Shown piece by piece: positions 17,984 to 27,240 of a DNA stretch of 64,000 nt. The notes beneath the pieces are model-generated. The model was not told where the DNA came from and made no database searches. It saw only the letters and a list, made by a program, of their open reading frames with translations. Position numbers and translations under genes: made by a program. Position 1 is the stretch's first letter. Each line of letters opens with the position of its first letter. Source of the DNA: Deltaproteobacteria bacterium (GTDB lineage Bacteria; Myxococcota; Kuafuiibacteriia; Kuafuiibacteriales; Kuafuiibacteriaceae); NCBI GenBank assembly GCA_016703535.1, contig JADJBV010000002.1, positions 1,798,001 to 1,862,000 of the forward strand, given 5' to 3'.

Positions 17984-20551
17984 ATGTTGGAGACCACGCT
18001 CAAGAACGGCCTACGGGTCATCGTCGAAGAGAACCACGCCTCCAAGGTGGTGGCGGCTCAGGTCTGGGTCCGGGTGGGCTCGGCCGACGAACGACCGGAA
18101 GAGGCGGGCATCGCTCACGTCCACGAGCACATGTTGTTCAAGGGCACCGAACGCCGAAAGGTTGGCGAGATCGCGGCTGACGTGGAGGCTGCCGGCGGCG
18201 ACATCAACGCCTGGACCAGCTTCGACCAGACCGTCTACCACGTGACCATCGCCAGCCGAGAGTTGCCGGTGGCCTTGGACATCTTGGCCGACGCGGTCCA
18301 ACACTCGTCCTTCGACAGCGACGAGTTGGGTCGAGAGCTGGAGGTGGTGCTCGAGGAACTCCGCCGCGGCAACGACACGCCCTCCCGCGTGGCCAGCGAA
18401 ATGTTGTTCCGGGCCGCCTATGACGCCCATCCCTACTTCCGGCCGGTGATCGGCTACGTGGACACGGTCAAGAGCTTCACCCGCTCGATGATCGTCGACT
18501 TCTACAAACGTTGGTACCAGCCCCGAAACATGTGCCTGGTGGTGGTCGGGGACGTCTCGGCCGACGACGTAGTGGCCCGAGCCGAAAAGCTCTTCGAGAG
18601 CGATCGCAACGCCGGCGCGCTCCCGGATCGGGTGCGGGCCAAAGAGCCGGTGCAAGCTGGCTTGCGATCGGTGGTGAAGTCCCAGGACATCCAAGAGACC
18701 CACCTGGGCGTGGCCTGGCACGGCACCAACCTGGCCGACGAAGACACCCCGGCCCTCGATGTGCTCTCGATCTTGCTGGGCACGGGCGAAAGTTCTCGCC
18801 TGTTCCGTCGCCTCAAGCGGGAGCGGGAGTTGGTCAACGACTGCTACGCCTACTCGTATACGCCCCAAGATCCCGGCCTTTTGGTGGTGGGCGCTCAGAT
18901 CCACGGCGAAAAGATCGAAGAGGCCTTTACGGCGTTGCTCGAGGAGACCTGGCGCCTCTGTTACGAGGAGCCGGAGCGGGCCGAACTCGACAAGGCCAAG
19001 ACCATCATCTTGTCCGACGCGGTCTACCAAAAGGAGACCGTCCAGGGCATCGCCCGCAAGATCGGCTACTTCGAGTTGGTCGCGGGCAGCGTGGCCTTCG
19101 AAGATCTCTACTACGCCAAGGTCAAAGAGGTGACCCCCGAGGACGTCAAGCGGGTCGCCAAGAAGTACCTGCGGCCCGAGGCCTTCAGCGTGGCCACCCT
19201 GCTCCCCACCGCCCACGAAGGCCAGATGACCGAAGCCAAGGTCCAGGCCATCGCCAAGGCGGTCCACGCCAAGTTGGAGGCCGAACACGAGCGGCCCCGC
19301 TTCACCTTGGGCGCCTTGCAGGTGGCCAAGACCAAACTCAGCAACGGCGCCACGCTGTTGGTTCGGGAAGACCGAGGGGTGCCGATCGTCAGCATCCGGG
19401 CCGCCGCGACCGGTGGGCTCTTGGCCGAACAACCCAGCGACAACGGCATCAGCCAGTTGGTCGGTGAGCTGGTCTGTCGCGGCACCGAAAAGTACTCGGC
19501 CGAGCAGATCATCGAAGAGACCGACGCCATGGCCGGCGGGATCAGCGGCCAGGCCGGCCGCAACTCCCTCGGCCTCCGGGGTGAGTTTTTGCGGGACAGC
19601 TGGGAGCGGGGCTTCGAGCTCTTCTCCTCTTGTCTGCTCGAGCCCGCCTTCCCGGTGCTGGAGATCGAGAAGGAGCGGAAGAACCAGCTGGAGGACATCG
19701 CTGCCCGGCAGGACAACCTGAGCGCCATCGCCTTCGATCGCTTCGCCGAGGCCCTCTACGGCCAACACCCCTACGCGATGCCGACCCAAGGCACCGCCGA
19801 GTCGGTGAAGGGCCTGACCCGGGAGCAGCTGGTCTCGGCTTTCCACAGCCAGCTGGCGCCGGATCGGTTGACGATCTCGGTGGTGGGGGCGGTCGACGTC
19901 GATCGCACCATCAAGTTGATCGAGTCCCGGATCGGAACGCGGCAACGGCACGTGGACGCCCGGACCATCGTGCGCCCGGCGGTCCCGGTGGCCCCGACCG
20001 CACCCAAAGACGCCCACTACGCCAAGGAAAAGGAGCAGGCCCACTTGGTCCTCGGTTTCCTCGGCGTCGCCATGAACGACGAGCGGCGCTACGCCCTCGA
20101 GGTGTTGTCGAGTGTGCTCGGCGGCCAGTCCGGGCGCCTGTTCCTGGAGCTCCGGGACAAGCAGTCCCTGGCCTATTCGGTTAGCGCGTTTTCCTTGGAC
20201 GGCCTGGATCCCGGGTATTTTGCGGTCTACATCGGGACCAGCAACGACAAGGTCGACACCGCCGAACGGGGCATGCGGGCCGAGCTCGAGAAGATCTTGG
20301 AGACCGAGGTGACCGCCCCCGAACTTTCCCGGGCCCAGCGTTATTTGATTGGCGCCCACGAGATCTCGCTGCAAAGGATGAGCGCCCGGGCCGCCACCAT
20401 GGCGCTCAACGAATGTTACGGGTTCGGATATGATGCCCATGCACGTTATGCGGATCGAATCGCCGGGGTCACCAGCCAGCAGATCCGCGAGGTCGCGCGG
20501 CAGATCATCCGTTTTGATCGGGTGGTGCGCTCCGTGGTTGCTGCTCGTTAG
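17984..20551 (+). CDS. M16-family zinc metallopeptidase (two fused halves)
   Basis: This 855-residue pitrilysin-type protease has the inverted zinc motif HxxEH at His45-Glu48-His49 (seen as HVHEH). The ELEVVLEELRRGND helix further on contains the third, glutamate ligand. The second half, from about residue 440, repeats the fold but has no HxxEH, as expected for the inactive half that closes the chamber. Such enzymes degrade peptides or process small proteins. No clear signal peptide is seen. ATG 17984 was chosen; a TTG 12 bases upstream is possible, and neither has an ideal ribosome site. It follows the TPR gene by about 60 bases and overlaps the next lipoprotein gene. One GCAAG-N4-CTTGC palindrome is inside. 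Confidence 0.92.
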   Translation: MLETTLKNGLRVIVEENHASKVVAAQVWVRVGSADERPEEAGIAHVHEHMLFKGTERRKVGEIAADVEAAGGDINAWTSFDQTVYHVTIASRELPVALDILADAVQHSSFDSDELGRELEVVLEELRRGNDTPSRVASEMLFRAAYDAHPYFRPVIGYVDTVKSFTRSMIVDFYKRWYQPRNMCLVVVGDVSADDVVARAEKLFESDRNAGALPDRVRAKEPVQAGLRSVVKSQDIQETHLGVAWHGTNLADEDTPALDVLSILLGTGESSRLFRRLKRERELVNDCYAYSYTPQDPGLLVVGAQIHGEKIEEAFTALLEETWRLCYEEPERAELDKAKTIILSDAVYQKETVQGIARKIGYFELVAGSVAFEDLYYAKVKEVTPEDVKRVAKKYLRPEAFSVATLLPTAHEGQMTEAKVQAIAKAVHAKLEAEHERPRFTLGALQVAKTKLSNGATLLVREDRGVPIVSIRAAATGGLLAEQPSDNGISQLVGELVCRGTEKYSAEQIIEETDAMAGGISGQAGRNSLGLRGEFLRDSWERGFELFSSCLLEPAFPVLEIEKERKNQLEDIAARQDNLSAIAFDRFAEALYGQHPYAMPTQGTAESVKGLTREQLVSAFHSQLAPDRLTISVVGAVDVDRTIKLIESRIGTRQRHVDARTIVRPAVPVAPTAPKDAHYAKEKEQAHLVLGFLGVAMNDERRYALEVLSSVLGGQSGRLFLELRDKQSLAYSVSAFSLDGLDPGYFAVYIGTSNDKVDTAERGMRAELEKILETEVTAPELSRAQRYLIGAHEISLQRMSARAATMALNECYGFGYDAHARYADRIAGVTSQQIREVARQIIRFDRVVRSVVAAR

Positions 20552-21122
20552 CGCCGCCTGCGTCGGCGACGAAGGCACCGGCTACGTCGAGGCCCGCTTC
20601 GATCCACCCGAGTGCCCGATCGGTGAGGTCAACGACTCGTTGAAGTTGCTCCGCTACGACGCGGGGTGGCTGGCGACCGAACGGTACCTGGGGGTGATCT
20701 ACCTGCAGGTCTACGATCACCAGGTGCGCCTCGAAGAGACCGACGGCCTCTCCATTCGGGTGCCGCTGCAGGAGCTCGTCGATCGGGGCCTTTTGGTCTT
20801 GGATCCAGCCCGGGATCGTTTGGTGCGGGCCGATCAGAGCCAAGCGCTCCGCTTGCCGGTGGGCCTGGGGCAAGATGAACTCAACGCCTCCTTCAGCCTG
20901 TACCTGACCTGCCCGGACCAGCCGAGTTTCCCGGCGATCGGCACCTTGGTCCTCAACGACTTGGTCTTGGCCGCCGAAGGGGAAGACACGGGCGTCGACG
21001 AACACGTGCAAGGTTCCTTCACCGCCACCTTGACCCGCAGCCTGGACGGCCCGGTGGTGGGCCAACTCCGCTCCGAGTTCGACTTCTTGCCGCCGCGTCA
21101 GCCGCTGGCGACCTTCAAGTGA
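20514..21122 (+). CDS. Hypothetical lipoprotein, start uncertain
   Basis: A short hydrophobic segment ends in a good lipobox (LLVSAAC), followed by about 185 residues with no domain I recognise. The mature part is acidic and beta-rich, containing ATERYLGVIYLQVYDHQVR and ending in a GSFTATLTRS segment. The gene overlaps the protease gene by 38 bases if it starts at TTG 20514. Earlier ATGs in the frame would overlap the conserved protease C-terminus by up to 120 bases and look artificial. It stops 7 bases before prmA. Confidence 0.7.
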   Translation: MIGWCAPWLLLVSAACVGDEGTGYVEARFDPPECPIGEVNDSLKLLRYDAGWLATERYLGVIYLQVYDHQVRLEETDGLSIRVPLQELVDRGLLVLDPARDRLVRADQSQALRLPVGLGQDELNASFSLYLTCPDQPSFPAIGTLVLNDLVLAAEGEDTGVDEHVQGSFTATLTRSLDGPVVGQLRSEFDFLPPRQPLATFK

Positions 21123-21129
21123 GGATCCG

Positions 21130-22002
21130 ATGACCGACCCCCAATGGCACGGCGTGGTGGTGACCTTGGCCACTGAGGTCGGCCCCGAAGACGACCGGCT
21201 CGACGCCCTCTCCGGGGCCTTGTTCGAGCTGGGCGCCGGGGGCCTGGAGACCAAAGACGAACGCCGGCCCATCACCCTGATCGCCGCTTTTCCCCCCGAG
21301 GTCGCGCCCGACGGCCTGATCGCGGCGGTCCAAGAGCTCCTGGGCGAGCTGGAGCTCCCGAGCGCCGAGGTCGCGCTCCAGACCTACGAGCCCGTGGACT
21401 GGGCCGAACACTGGCGCCAACACTTTCACCCGATCGGGTTTGGGCCCCTGTGGATCGTGCCCTCTTGGTTGGAGGCCCCGGCCCAAGCCCAAAAGGTCCT
21501 GCGGATCGATCCTTCGATGGCCTTCGGCACGGGGCTCCACGCCACCACCGCCTTGTGCCTGGAGCGGATCGTGGAGTTGGCCTCGTCGGGCCCGGTCCTC
21601 GACGTCGGCACCGGGACCGGCATCTTGGCCTTGGGTGCCTTGTTGCTCGGCGCGGAAGCCGCGGTGGCCACCGACAACGATCCGGACGCCCTCCGGGTCG
21701 CCCGCGAAAACGCCGAAGTGAACGGGCTGCTCCCCAAGCTGCGCCTGAGCAGCAGCGACGTGGCCTTCATGAAAGATCGTTTCCCGCTGGTGGTCGCCAA
21801 CATCTTGGCGGGCCCGCTGGAGGAGATGGCGCCGGCCTTGTCGAAGCGGGTGGCGCCCGGTGGGCACCTGGTCCTTTCGGGGATCTTGGCGACCCAAGCC
21901 GAAGACGTGGCCCGGGCCTACGAAGCCGCAGGCCTCGGCGGGCGACGGATCGTGCAAAAAGAGGAGTGGGTGCGGATCGACTTCACCGCGCCCCGGGGCT
22001 GA
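21130..22002 (+). CDS. prmA: Ribosomal protein L11 methyltransferase
   Basis: This 290-residue protein is the standard length for PrmA, which trimethylates ribosomal protein L11 using S-adenosylmethionine. The conserved DPSMAFGTGLHATT segment is near residue 133. It is followed by the SAM-binding glycine motif VLDVGTGTGILALG and the NILAGPLEEM strand that stands for the family's catalytic loop. A GAGGAT ribosome site lies four bases before the ATG. The stop is separated from rsmE by one base, so two translation-machinery methyltransferases are made together. Confidence 0.95.
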   Translation: MTDPQWHGVVVTLATEVGPEDDRLDALSGALFELGAGGLETKDERRPITLIAAFPPEVAPDGLIAAVQELLGELELPSAEVALQTYEPVDWAEHWRQHFHPIGFGPLWIVPSWLEAPAQAQKVLRIDPSMAFGTGLHATTALCLERIVELASSGPVLDVGTGTGILALGALLLGAEAAVATDNDPDALRVARENAEVNGLLPKLRLSSSDVAFMKDRFPLVVANILAGPLEEMAPALSKRVAPGGHLVLSGILATQAEDVARAYEAAGLGGRRIVQKEEWVRIDFTAPRG

Positions 22003-22003
22003 G

Positions 22004-22726
22004 ATGCGCCGCTTGGTGGTGGCCGCCGGGGCCTTGACCACCGGCACCATCAAATTGGAGGGGGCGGACGCCCACTACGCGAAGGACGTCTTGCGCCTGA
22101 AGGTGGGGGCCGAGGTGTGGCTCTACGACGGCGCCGGTCAACGGGCCGTCGCTCAGGTGTTGGCCTTCACTCGCCACCAGGTGGAGTTGTCGGTCGACGA
22201 ACTCCAGCCGCTCCCGCCCCCGCCGCCCCCGGCGATCACGTTGTTCCAGGCCCTCGGCAAGGGGGAAAAGATGGACACGGTGGTGCGGCAAGCGACGGAG
22301 CTGGGCGTCGCCCGGATCGTGCCGGTGCACACCGAACGTTCGGTGCCACGAGGGGAGGGCCGGGTCGAACGTTGGCGCACCATCGCCGATGACGCGGTGC
22401 GGGTGTCGGGCCGGGGTCACCGACCGGTGATCGACGAACTTCGACCCTTGACCGAGGTGTGGACCTCACCGCGGGCCGAACGTTCTTTGGTGTTGGCGCT
22501 GGACCAGGGCCAAGACTTGGCCCAGGCGCTGGGAGACTCCGCGGTTACGCCCCGGACCCTCGAGGTCTTGATTGGACCCGAAGGAGGGCTGGAGCCCGAC
22601 GAAGTAGAGGCCGCGGTCAGCGCCGGATTCCAACGAGCGCATCTTGGGCCATACACCTTGCGCACTGAAACTGCAGGGCCGGCCTTGTTGGCGATGATCC
22701 GCTTTTGGGCCCGCAGCTTCGGGTGA
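22004..22726 (+). CDS. rsmE: 16S rRNA (uracil-1498-N3)-methyltransferase
   Basis: This 240-residue SPOUT-class enzyme methylates N3 of U1498 in 16S rRNA. The N-terminal PUA-like domain (residues 1-70) includes HYAKDVLRLKVG. The C-terminal trefoil-knot domain shows ALGKGEKMDTVVRQATELGV, LIGPEGGLEPDEV and the closing LGPYTLRTETAGPALLAMI, which are family signatures. The ATG at 22004 follows the prmA stop by one base; the open frame extends further upstream only inside prmA. Confidence 0.95.
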   Translation: MRRLVVAAGALTTGTIKLEGADAHYAKDVLRLKVGAEVWLYDGAGQRAVAQVLAFTRHQVELSVDELQPLPPPPPPAITLFQALGKGEKMDTVVRQATELGVARIVPVHTERSVPRGEGRVERWRTIADDAVRVSGRGHRPVIDELRPLTEVWTSPRAERSLVLALDQGQDLAQALGDSAVTPRTLEVLIGPEGGLEPDEVEAAVSAGFQRAHLGPYTLRTETAGPALLAMIRFWARSFG

Positions 22727-22781
22727 ACATGGGGCAGCGCACCTTGTTCCCGCGCCGCTGATCGCTGAAAGTTGAAGTTGG

Positions 22782-24227
22782 ATGCGGCGTCGGTGGATCG
22801 TCACCGCCCTCGGGCTCACCGCCTGCCTCGAGCCCAGCCGAGTCGTCAGCTTGCCCCCCGAGCTCGGCGCTCAAGAGGCGCTGCTGATCCCGCCCTTGCT
22901 CGACGAGGCTCCGGTGTTGCCGATCCTCGGCCAAGAGAGCCACCAACCGTTTACCTTGGCCGCCCCGTGGGCGGGCCCCCTGGATCTGCTGATCTACGAC
23001 TGCCCGTTGACCACCTTCGGCATCGGCGAGGTGCTCCGGGGTCCGCGGCAGAAGGCAGCGCCCACGCCCTCGAGGTGGTTGCGCTTTGATGAAGGTGAAG
23101 GCTGGAGCTCTTCACCGGAGCCCGTCGCGGCGCGGCCCCTGGTCCCGAGTTATCCGCTCCTTCCCAGCGAGTGCTGGAGCTTCGAGGCGGCCACCGTCCA
23201 GGATCAGCTCGAATTCAACACACCCATCGCCGCGGTGGGGCTCCTCGATGATACCCACCTGTTGGTCGCCGATCATGGGGGGCACACGGTGATCCATGAG
23301 GTCGGCGATCGTCTTTCGGTCGTCGCGAACTTCCCGGACGTTCATTTTGTGGCGCTCTGGTCCGATCGACCACGGCGGCGCGCCTATTGGCTCGGGACCG
23401 ACGGTGAGGTGGGGGTGTTGGAGCCCTCCGGTGATACGTGGCGGAGCCGTCGCCTCCCGCAAAAGGCGCCTGGATTTGGGCCCTGCATCGAGCATCAGCT
23501 GAGTGGGGAGTTGCTCTTCGACAACGACCTGGCGCTGGTCGGGGTCGCCGACGACACCCACGTCGAGCTGCTGGCGGCCGGTCGCTGCGGGAGCCTCGCC
23601 TACTACAACTCTCGCCAAGAAGTGTGGCGACTGGTGGCCACCGGCACGACAACCCCAGAGGCGGATCTGCCGCGGCGAGTGGGCTTGGCCGTGGCGGGGC
23701 CCGCGGAGTGGTGGGTCTCCGGGTTCGTCGGGCTGGGGCTGCGTCGCTACGTGGATCTCGATCAAGGCACCGGTCTGGCCACGCCCGGGCTGGTGGACTA
23801 CGGCGACGCCTCCGAGGCGACGGCCTTGGTGCGTGACACCGACGGCTCGATCTACATCGGCAACTGGAATGGCGGGGTCTATCGATGGTCCCAAGGCGCC
23901 GGCGAACTCCTGACCCAGGTCACCGACAAGGTGTTGGCCCTCTTCCCCTTTCAAGGCGGGCTGGTGATCGCCGGCGAAAACGGCTCCACGGCGTTTCAGC
24001 ACCAAACCCTCGAGCCGGGAGGGGTCTGTTTCGGCTCGGGGAGCGCGCCGCCCCTGGTGGGCGCCGAACGCCTGCATCACCTGGTGGTGATGTCCGACGC
24101 CAAGGTGGTGTCGGTCGGCGTTCGGCCGGGCGCGCCGGAGCCCGGGATCTACAGCCGGATCACCCTGCAGCGGCCCCATCCGCCCCCGGCCTGGGCCTGC
24201 CATTCGCCGCCTCAGGACTCGCCCTAG
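22782..24227 (+). CDS. Lipoprotein with probable beta-propeller fold
   Basis: This 481-residue protein has a lipoprotein signal with lipobox LTAC ending at about residue 15. The mature part contains repeated short strands with GLLDDTHLLVADHGG, DGSIYIGNWNGGVYRW and GGLVIAGENGS, which resemble blades of a beta-propeller. No catalytic motif is seen. It lies 55 bases after rsmE and is probably anchored to the outer membrane. I do not recognise the family. Confidence 0.7.
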   Translation: MRRRWIVTALGLTACLEPSRVVSLPPELGAQEALLIPPLLDEAPVLPILGQESHQPFTLAAPWAGPLDLLIYDCPLTTFGIGEVLRGPRQKAAPTPSRWLRFDEGEGWSSSPEPVAARPLVPSYPLLPSECWSFEAATVQDQLEFNTPIAAVGLLDDTHLLVADHGGHTVIHEVGDRLSVVANFPDVHFVALWSDRPRRRAYWLGTDGEVGVLEPSGDTWRSRRLPQKAPGFGPCIEHQLSGELLFDNDLALVGVADDTHVELLAAGRCGSLAYYNSRQEVWRLVATGTTTPEADLPRRVGLAVAGPAEWWVSGFVGLGLRRYVDLDQGTGLATPGLVDYGDASEATALVRDTDGSIYIGNWNGGVYRWSQGAGELLTQVTDKVLALFPFQGGLVIAGENGSTAFQHQTLEPGGVCFGSGSAPPLVGAERLHHLVVMSDAKVVSVGVRPGAPEPGIYSRITLQRPHPPPAWACHSPPQDSP

Positions 24228-24253
24228 GGGATCTCTGGCCGGACGCGCTCGGG

Positions 24254-24268
24254 TGGACCCTTGGTCCA
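24254..24268. repeat. Small hairpin after the propeller lipoprotein gene
   Basis: TGGACC and GGTCCA form a perfect 6-base stem with a CTT loop, 27 bases after the stop codon. No T-run follows, so it may be a weak terminator or chance. Confidence 0.3.
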
Positions 24269-24323
24269 GGACTGGTCGGTCGAGATGCAAGCAACCGACA
24301 TACACCTACACCGATAAGCTTCC

Positions 24324-27086
24324 GTGTCCATTCACTTTCGCACTCGCGTCACGTCCCCCCTCGCTGGCTTGGGAGGGGCACCTTCGGAGGTGACCCAAGC
24401 GAATCGCCGTCCGGCGCTCCGCAATGAACTTATCGCTGAACCTGGGCAGGTCACGTTGCCGGTCCGCGCCATCACGGCGCAGCGGCCCAACCTCAGCCAG
24501 CGGGTGGCGGCCTTCTTCGGTGGCCTGTCCCGGGCGGTCTTCCCGGCGGTCGTCGGCGCGCTGATGGTGGCGGCTCCCGCTCAGGCCCAAGAGGCCCGGG
24601 AGATGACTCGGATCGAAACCCGCCTCGAGGTCCAAGAGCGCTTCGATCCGGCGCGCTTCACCGAATATGGCCTCTTCAAGATGTTCTGGGAGCGCTCCAG
24701 CACCGCGGAAGAAGGCCTGACCAACCAAGGTGAGTTCGAGTTGAGCCTGGCTGGGGTCGCCAAGCTCAAAGAGTACGCCTTGGCCCACGACCTCCACGGG
24801 CGCGCCGATCCCCGGGCCGAGGTCTCCCCGGCCGCCCGCTCCTTCGTGAAGTTTTTGCTCGAGCACCCCCACTACGGCGCCTTCATCGAGCAGAACGCGC
24901 GCCCCGAGCTGCAGAAGGCCTTTGGCCTGCCGGTCGACGTGGTCCAGCCGACGGTCGGCCAGACGCCGGTCAAGGCGGGAGACCTGGCCCTCACCAAGGG
25001 CGTCTCGCGCCACTCGTACACCGAACTCACCGGTCCCTTGGTCCGCACCTTGGGCAACATGTTTTGGGCCGAATACACCGATCGCCGCAGCTACTTCGAA
25101 GATCCGGCGGTGGACACCACCGAAAAGAGTCGGCGGGTGTTGAGCCTCTACGCCGACTACGTCGCGGCGATCCGTCACCACGGCCAACTCGACACCACCG
25201 AAGGGGCCTTGGATCTGTTGACCGAACGCCTCAGCAAGACGCCGTTTTGGGCCCAACTCGGGCAACAAGACTTCAACGGCGCCGGCTGGAGTGCCGTCGA
25301 GTCCATTCGTCTCGGGCTCGATCCCAACGAATTTAAAGTCTCGTTCCCGAACGCCAACACCAACACGCCGGTGAACTACTTCTCCATGGACGGGAGCCTT
25401 GCGGGCCCGATGGCCAAGGTGGATCTCTATCGCGCCGCGGCCGGCTTGGCCCCGCGGGCCTCGGCCTTCGAGACCAAAACGGTGCTCAACTTCATGGTCG
25501 GCGAAGAGTCGGGTCACAAGAAGGTCGGCACCTTCTCCGAGTCGCGCCCCTTCGCCACCAGCGGCGCCAACTGGGGCGTGTTGTTGTTCCCGGGGGACCG
25601 AGAGATCGCCAACCTCAAGCCCAAGGACGGCTTCGAGTTCCCGATCGACGCCATCGACGCCTTCGGGATCGCCTTCAACAACAGCCCCGCCATGGGAGAT
25701 CGCATCCAGGTCGTGGACTCCAACAAGACGGAGCTGCGGGTCGAGCGGGAGATCCAGCTGGGCCAAGACGGGGCGCCCGTGTCCTGGTCGGCCCGGTTCT
25801 TCAAGCCCGACGGCAGCGAGGTCCCACCGAACGAGGTGACGGGCCTGATCCTCAACAACTCCGGGCGGGTCAAAGGCGACGGCCGGGCCGCGGCCAACCT
25901 GGACATGAGCTACTGGGGCTACTGCAACGTCAACACCGCCCAGGGCGTCTACAAGGCGAGCTACGGGATCCCGCAGCTCGACGCCCCGATCGTCCGGGTC
26001 ACCGGCGGCGACGGCCAGATCATCGAGTTCACCAAAGAGGAGGCGCAGAAGATCCTCGACGCCGACATCGAAGGCCTGGTGGCGATGCAGGCCTACGCCG
26101 GCTTCCGCTTTGGCCGTGACCCTTTGACGGTGCGGCTCGACGACGGCTCGACCATCGTCGGCACCATCGAAGGTTATCAACACGAGCCGGGCCGCCGGAC
26201 CACTCGGGATCACGCCGACGTGATCACCGTGTCGGCCACCCCCGATCACCCCTTCCCCGGGACCATCGGCTTGACCGTTGCGCCCGGCACCACCACCCGG
26301 ATCGACGCTCGTTTGGTGGTCGCGATCCGAGAGCTGCCCGAAGGCAAGGTGGAGGTCGAGTACAAGACCTCGCCAGGCTCCAGCTACAACACCAAGGGCA
26401 CCGGCACCTTGACCCAAGCCCTGTCCTTCGAAGGTTTGCCTCAAGAAGGTGAACAGCGGGTGTACCGCCCCAGTCATGATCGACCGCTCTACGGAGAGCT
26501 GGCGGTGCGCCTCCCCGACGGCTCGACCAAGGTGGTGCCGGCTGAGCACGTCCAAAGCATCAGCGGCGAGACCCAAAGCGACATCCGCCCCTCGGACTTC
26601 ATCTCGATGGTCTCCCGAATGAACGGCGTGTACGCGACCGACGCCAGCAAAGGCCCGTCGATCTCCAACGGCGCGCGGCACATCACCAGCCTGGAGACGG
26701 TGATCGAACACGGCGCCCATCGCCCCAGCTGGGTCAACAAAGGCGCACTCACTGGCGTCTATGGTCCTCTGGTTCGGCAAGACGGCGATCGCATGTTGTT
26801 CCGGCAAGGGGTCTCCAGCAGCTACTCGACCTTTGCGGTCTGGCATCAGCTCGACGCCCAGGGGCGGATCATCAACGAAGGGTGGCTCAAGGGTGAACCG
26901 GACTTCCTCTGGGGTTCGGTGGCGCCCTTGGACTGGCAGCGACCGTCGGTTTGGAACCCGCACCTGCCTCCGGACCTGCGCCTCAAGTTGTTGGTCAACG
27001 GGGTCAGCGACCTGGCCAAGCTCGAGGCGTTGGCCAAACAGCTCAACCTGCCGGCCCACTGGCGAGAGCTCCGCACCCCGGAGTGA
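24324..27086 (+). CDS. Large exported protein, possible transglutaminase-elicitor-like enzyme
   Basis: This 920-residue protein has a signal-type helix inside the N-terminus (about residues 65-88) with an APAQAQ cleavage site. Before it lies a 60-residue basic region if the GTG at 24324 is used; TTG 24456 would give a more ordinary leader. The centre holds MSYWGYCNVNTAQG, with Cys534. This resembles the catalytic cysteine loop (W-x-G-x-C-N) of bacterial relatives of the oomycete transglutaminase elicitor. A histidine follows in VIEHGAHRPSW near residue 795. Other stretches look like ordinary globular beta/alpha sequence. The enzyme assignment is tentative. It stands alone between two exported proteins. 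Confidence 0.6.
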   Translation: MSIHFRTRVTSPLAGLGGAPSEVTQANRRPALRNELIAEPGQVTLPVRAITAQRPNLSQRVAAFFGGLSRAVFPAVVGALMVAAPAQAQEAREMTRIETRLEVQERFDPARFTEYGLFKMFWERSSTAEEGLTNQGEFELSLAGVAKLKEYALAHDLHGRADPRAEVSPAARSFVKFLLEHPHYGAFIEQNARPELQKAFGLPVDVVQPTVGQTPVKAGDLALTKGVSRHSYTELTGPLVRTLGNMFWAEYTDRRSYFEDPAVDTTEKSRRVLSLYADYVAAIRHHGQLDTTEGALDLLTERLSKTPFWAQLGQQDFNGAGWSAVESIRLGLDPNEFKVSFPNANTNTPVNYFSMDGSLAGPMAKVDLYRAAAGLAPRASAFETKTVLNFMVGEESGHKKVGTFSESRPFATSGANWGVLLFPGDREIANLKPKDGFEFPIDAIDAFGIAFNNSPAMGDRIQVVDSNKTELRVEREIQLGQDGAPVSWSARFFKPDGSEVPPNEVTGLILNNSGRVKGDGRAAANLDMSYWGYCNVNTAQGVYKASYGIPQLDAPIVRVTGGDGQIIEFTKEEAQKILDADIEGLVAMQAYAGFRFGRDPLTVRLDDGSTIVGTIEGYQHEPGRRTTRDHADVITVSATPDHPFPGTIGLTVAPGTTTRIDARLVVAIRELPEGKVEVEYKTSPGSSYNTKGTGTLTQALSFEGLPQEGEQRVYRPSHDRPLYGELAVRLPDGSTKVVPAEHVQSISGETQSDIRPSDFISMVSRMNGVYATDASKGPSISNGARHITSLETVIEHGAHRPSWVNKGALTGVYGPLVRQDGDRMLFRQGVSSSYSTFAVWHQLDAQGRIINEGWLKGEPDFLWGSVAPLDWQRPSVWNPHLPPDLRLKLLVNGVSDLAKLEALAKQLNLPAHWRELRTPE

Positions 27087-27138
27087 CCTTTCACCCACCT
27101 CCGCGCCCCAAGTGGGAGTGAGTTGAGCCACAACTGTC

Positions 27139-27173
27139 GGCGTCTGCAGTCACTGTCCAGATCACCAGACGCC
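27139..27173 (+). terminator. Hairpin after the large exported protein gene
   Basis: GGCGTCTG (27139-27146) and CAGACGCC (27166-27173) form a perfect 8-base stem with a 19-base loop, 53 bases after the stop codon and 68 before the subtilisin gene. There is no strong T-run after it. It is a candidate terminator or leader structure. Confidence 0.4.
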
Positions 27174-27240
27174 ACAACCTTCGTTTGGCTCGCAAAAACA
27201 GGGGAGGAATGCGCAAGCGCCGACGTAATCGCTCGGTGAA

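Noticed and set aside
20430..20513. Longer N-terminus for the lipoprotein at 20514
   Set aside because: It would overlap the conserved C-terminal coding sequence of the M16 protease and adds an arginine/serine-rich segment of shifted-frame type.
18011..20578. 855-residue minus-strand open frame
   Set aside because: It is antisense to the M16 protease, whose motifs are unambiguous; the frame is an artefact of codon bias.
24306..27131. 941-residue open frame on the minus strand
   Set aside because: It is antisense to the exported protein gene at 24324 and has the Gly/Val/His/Arg-rich composition typical of antisense frames in high-GC DNA, with no domain.
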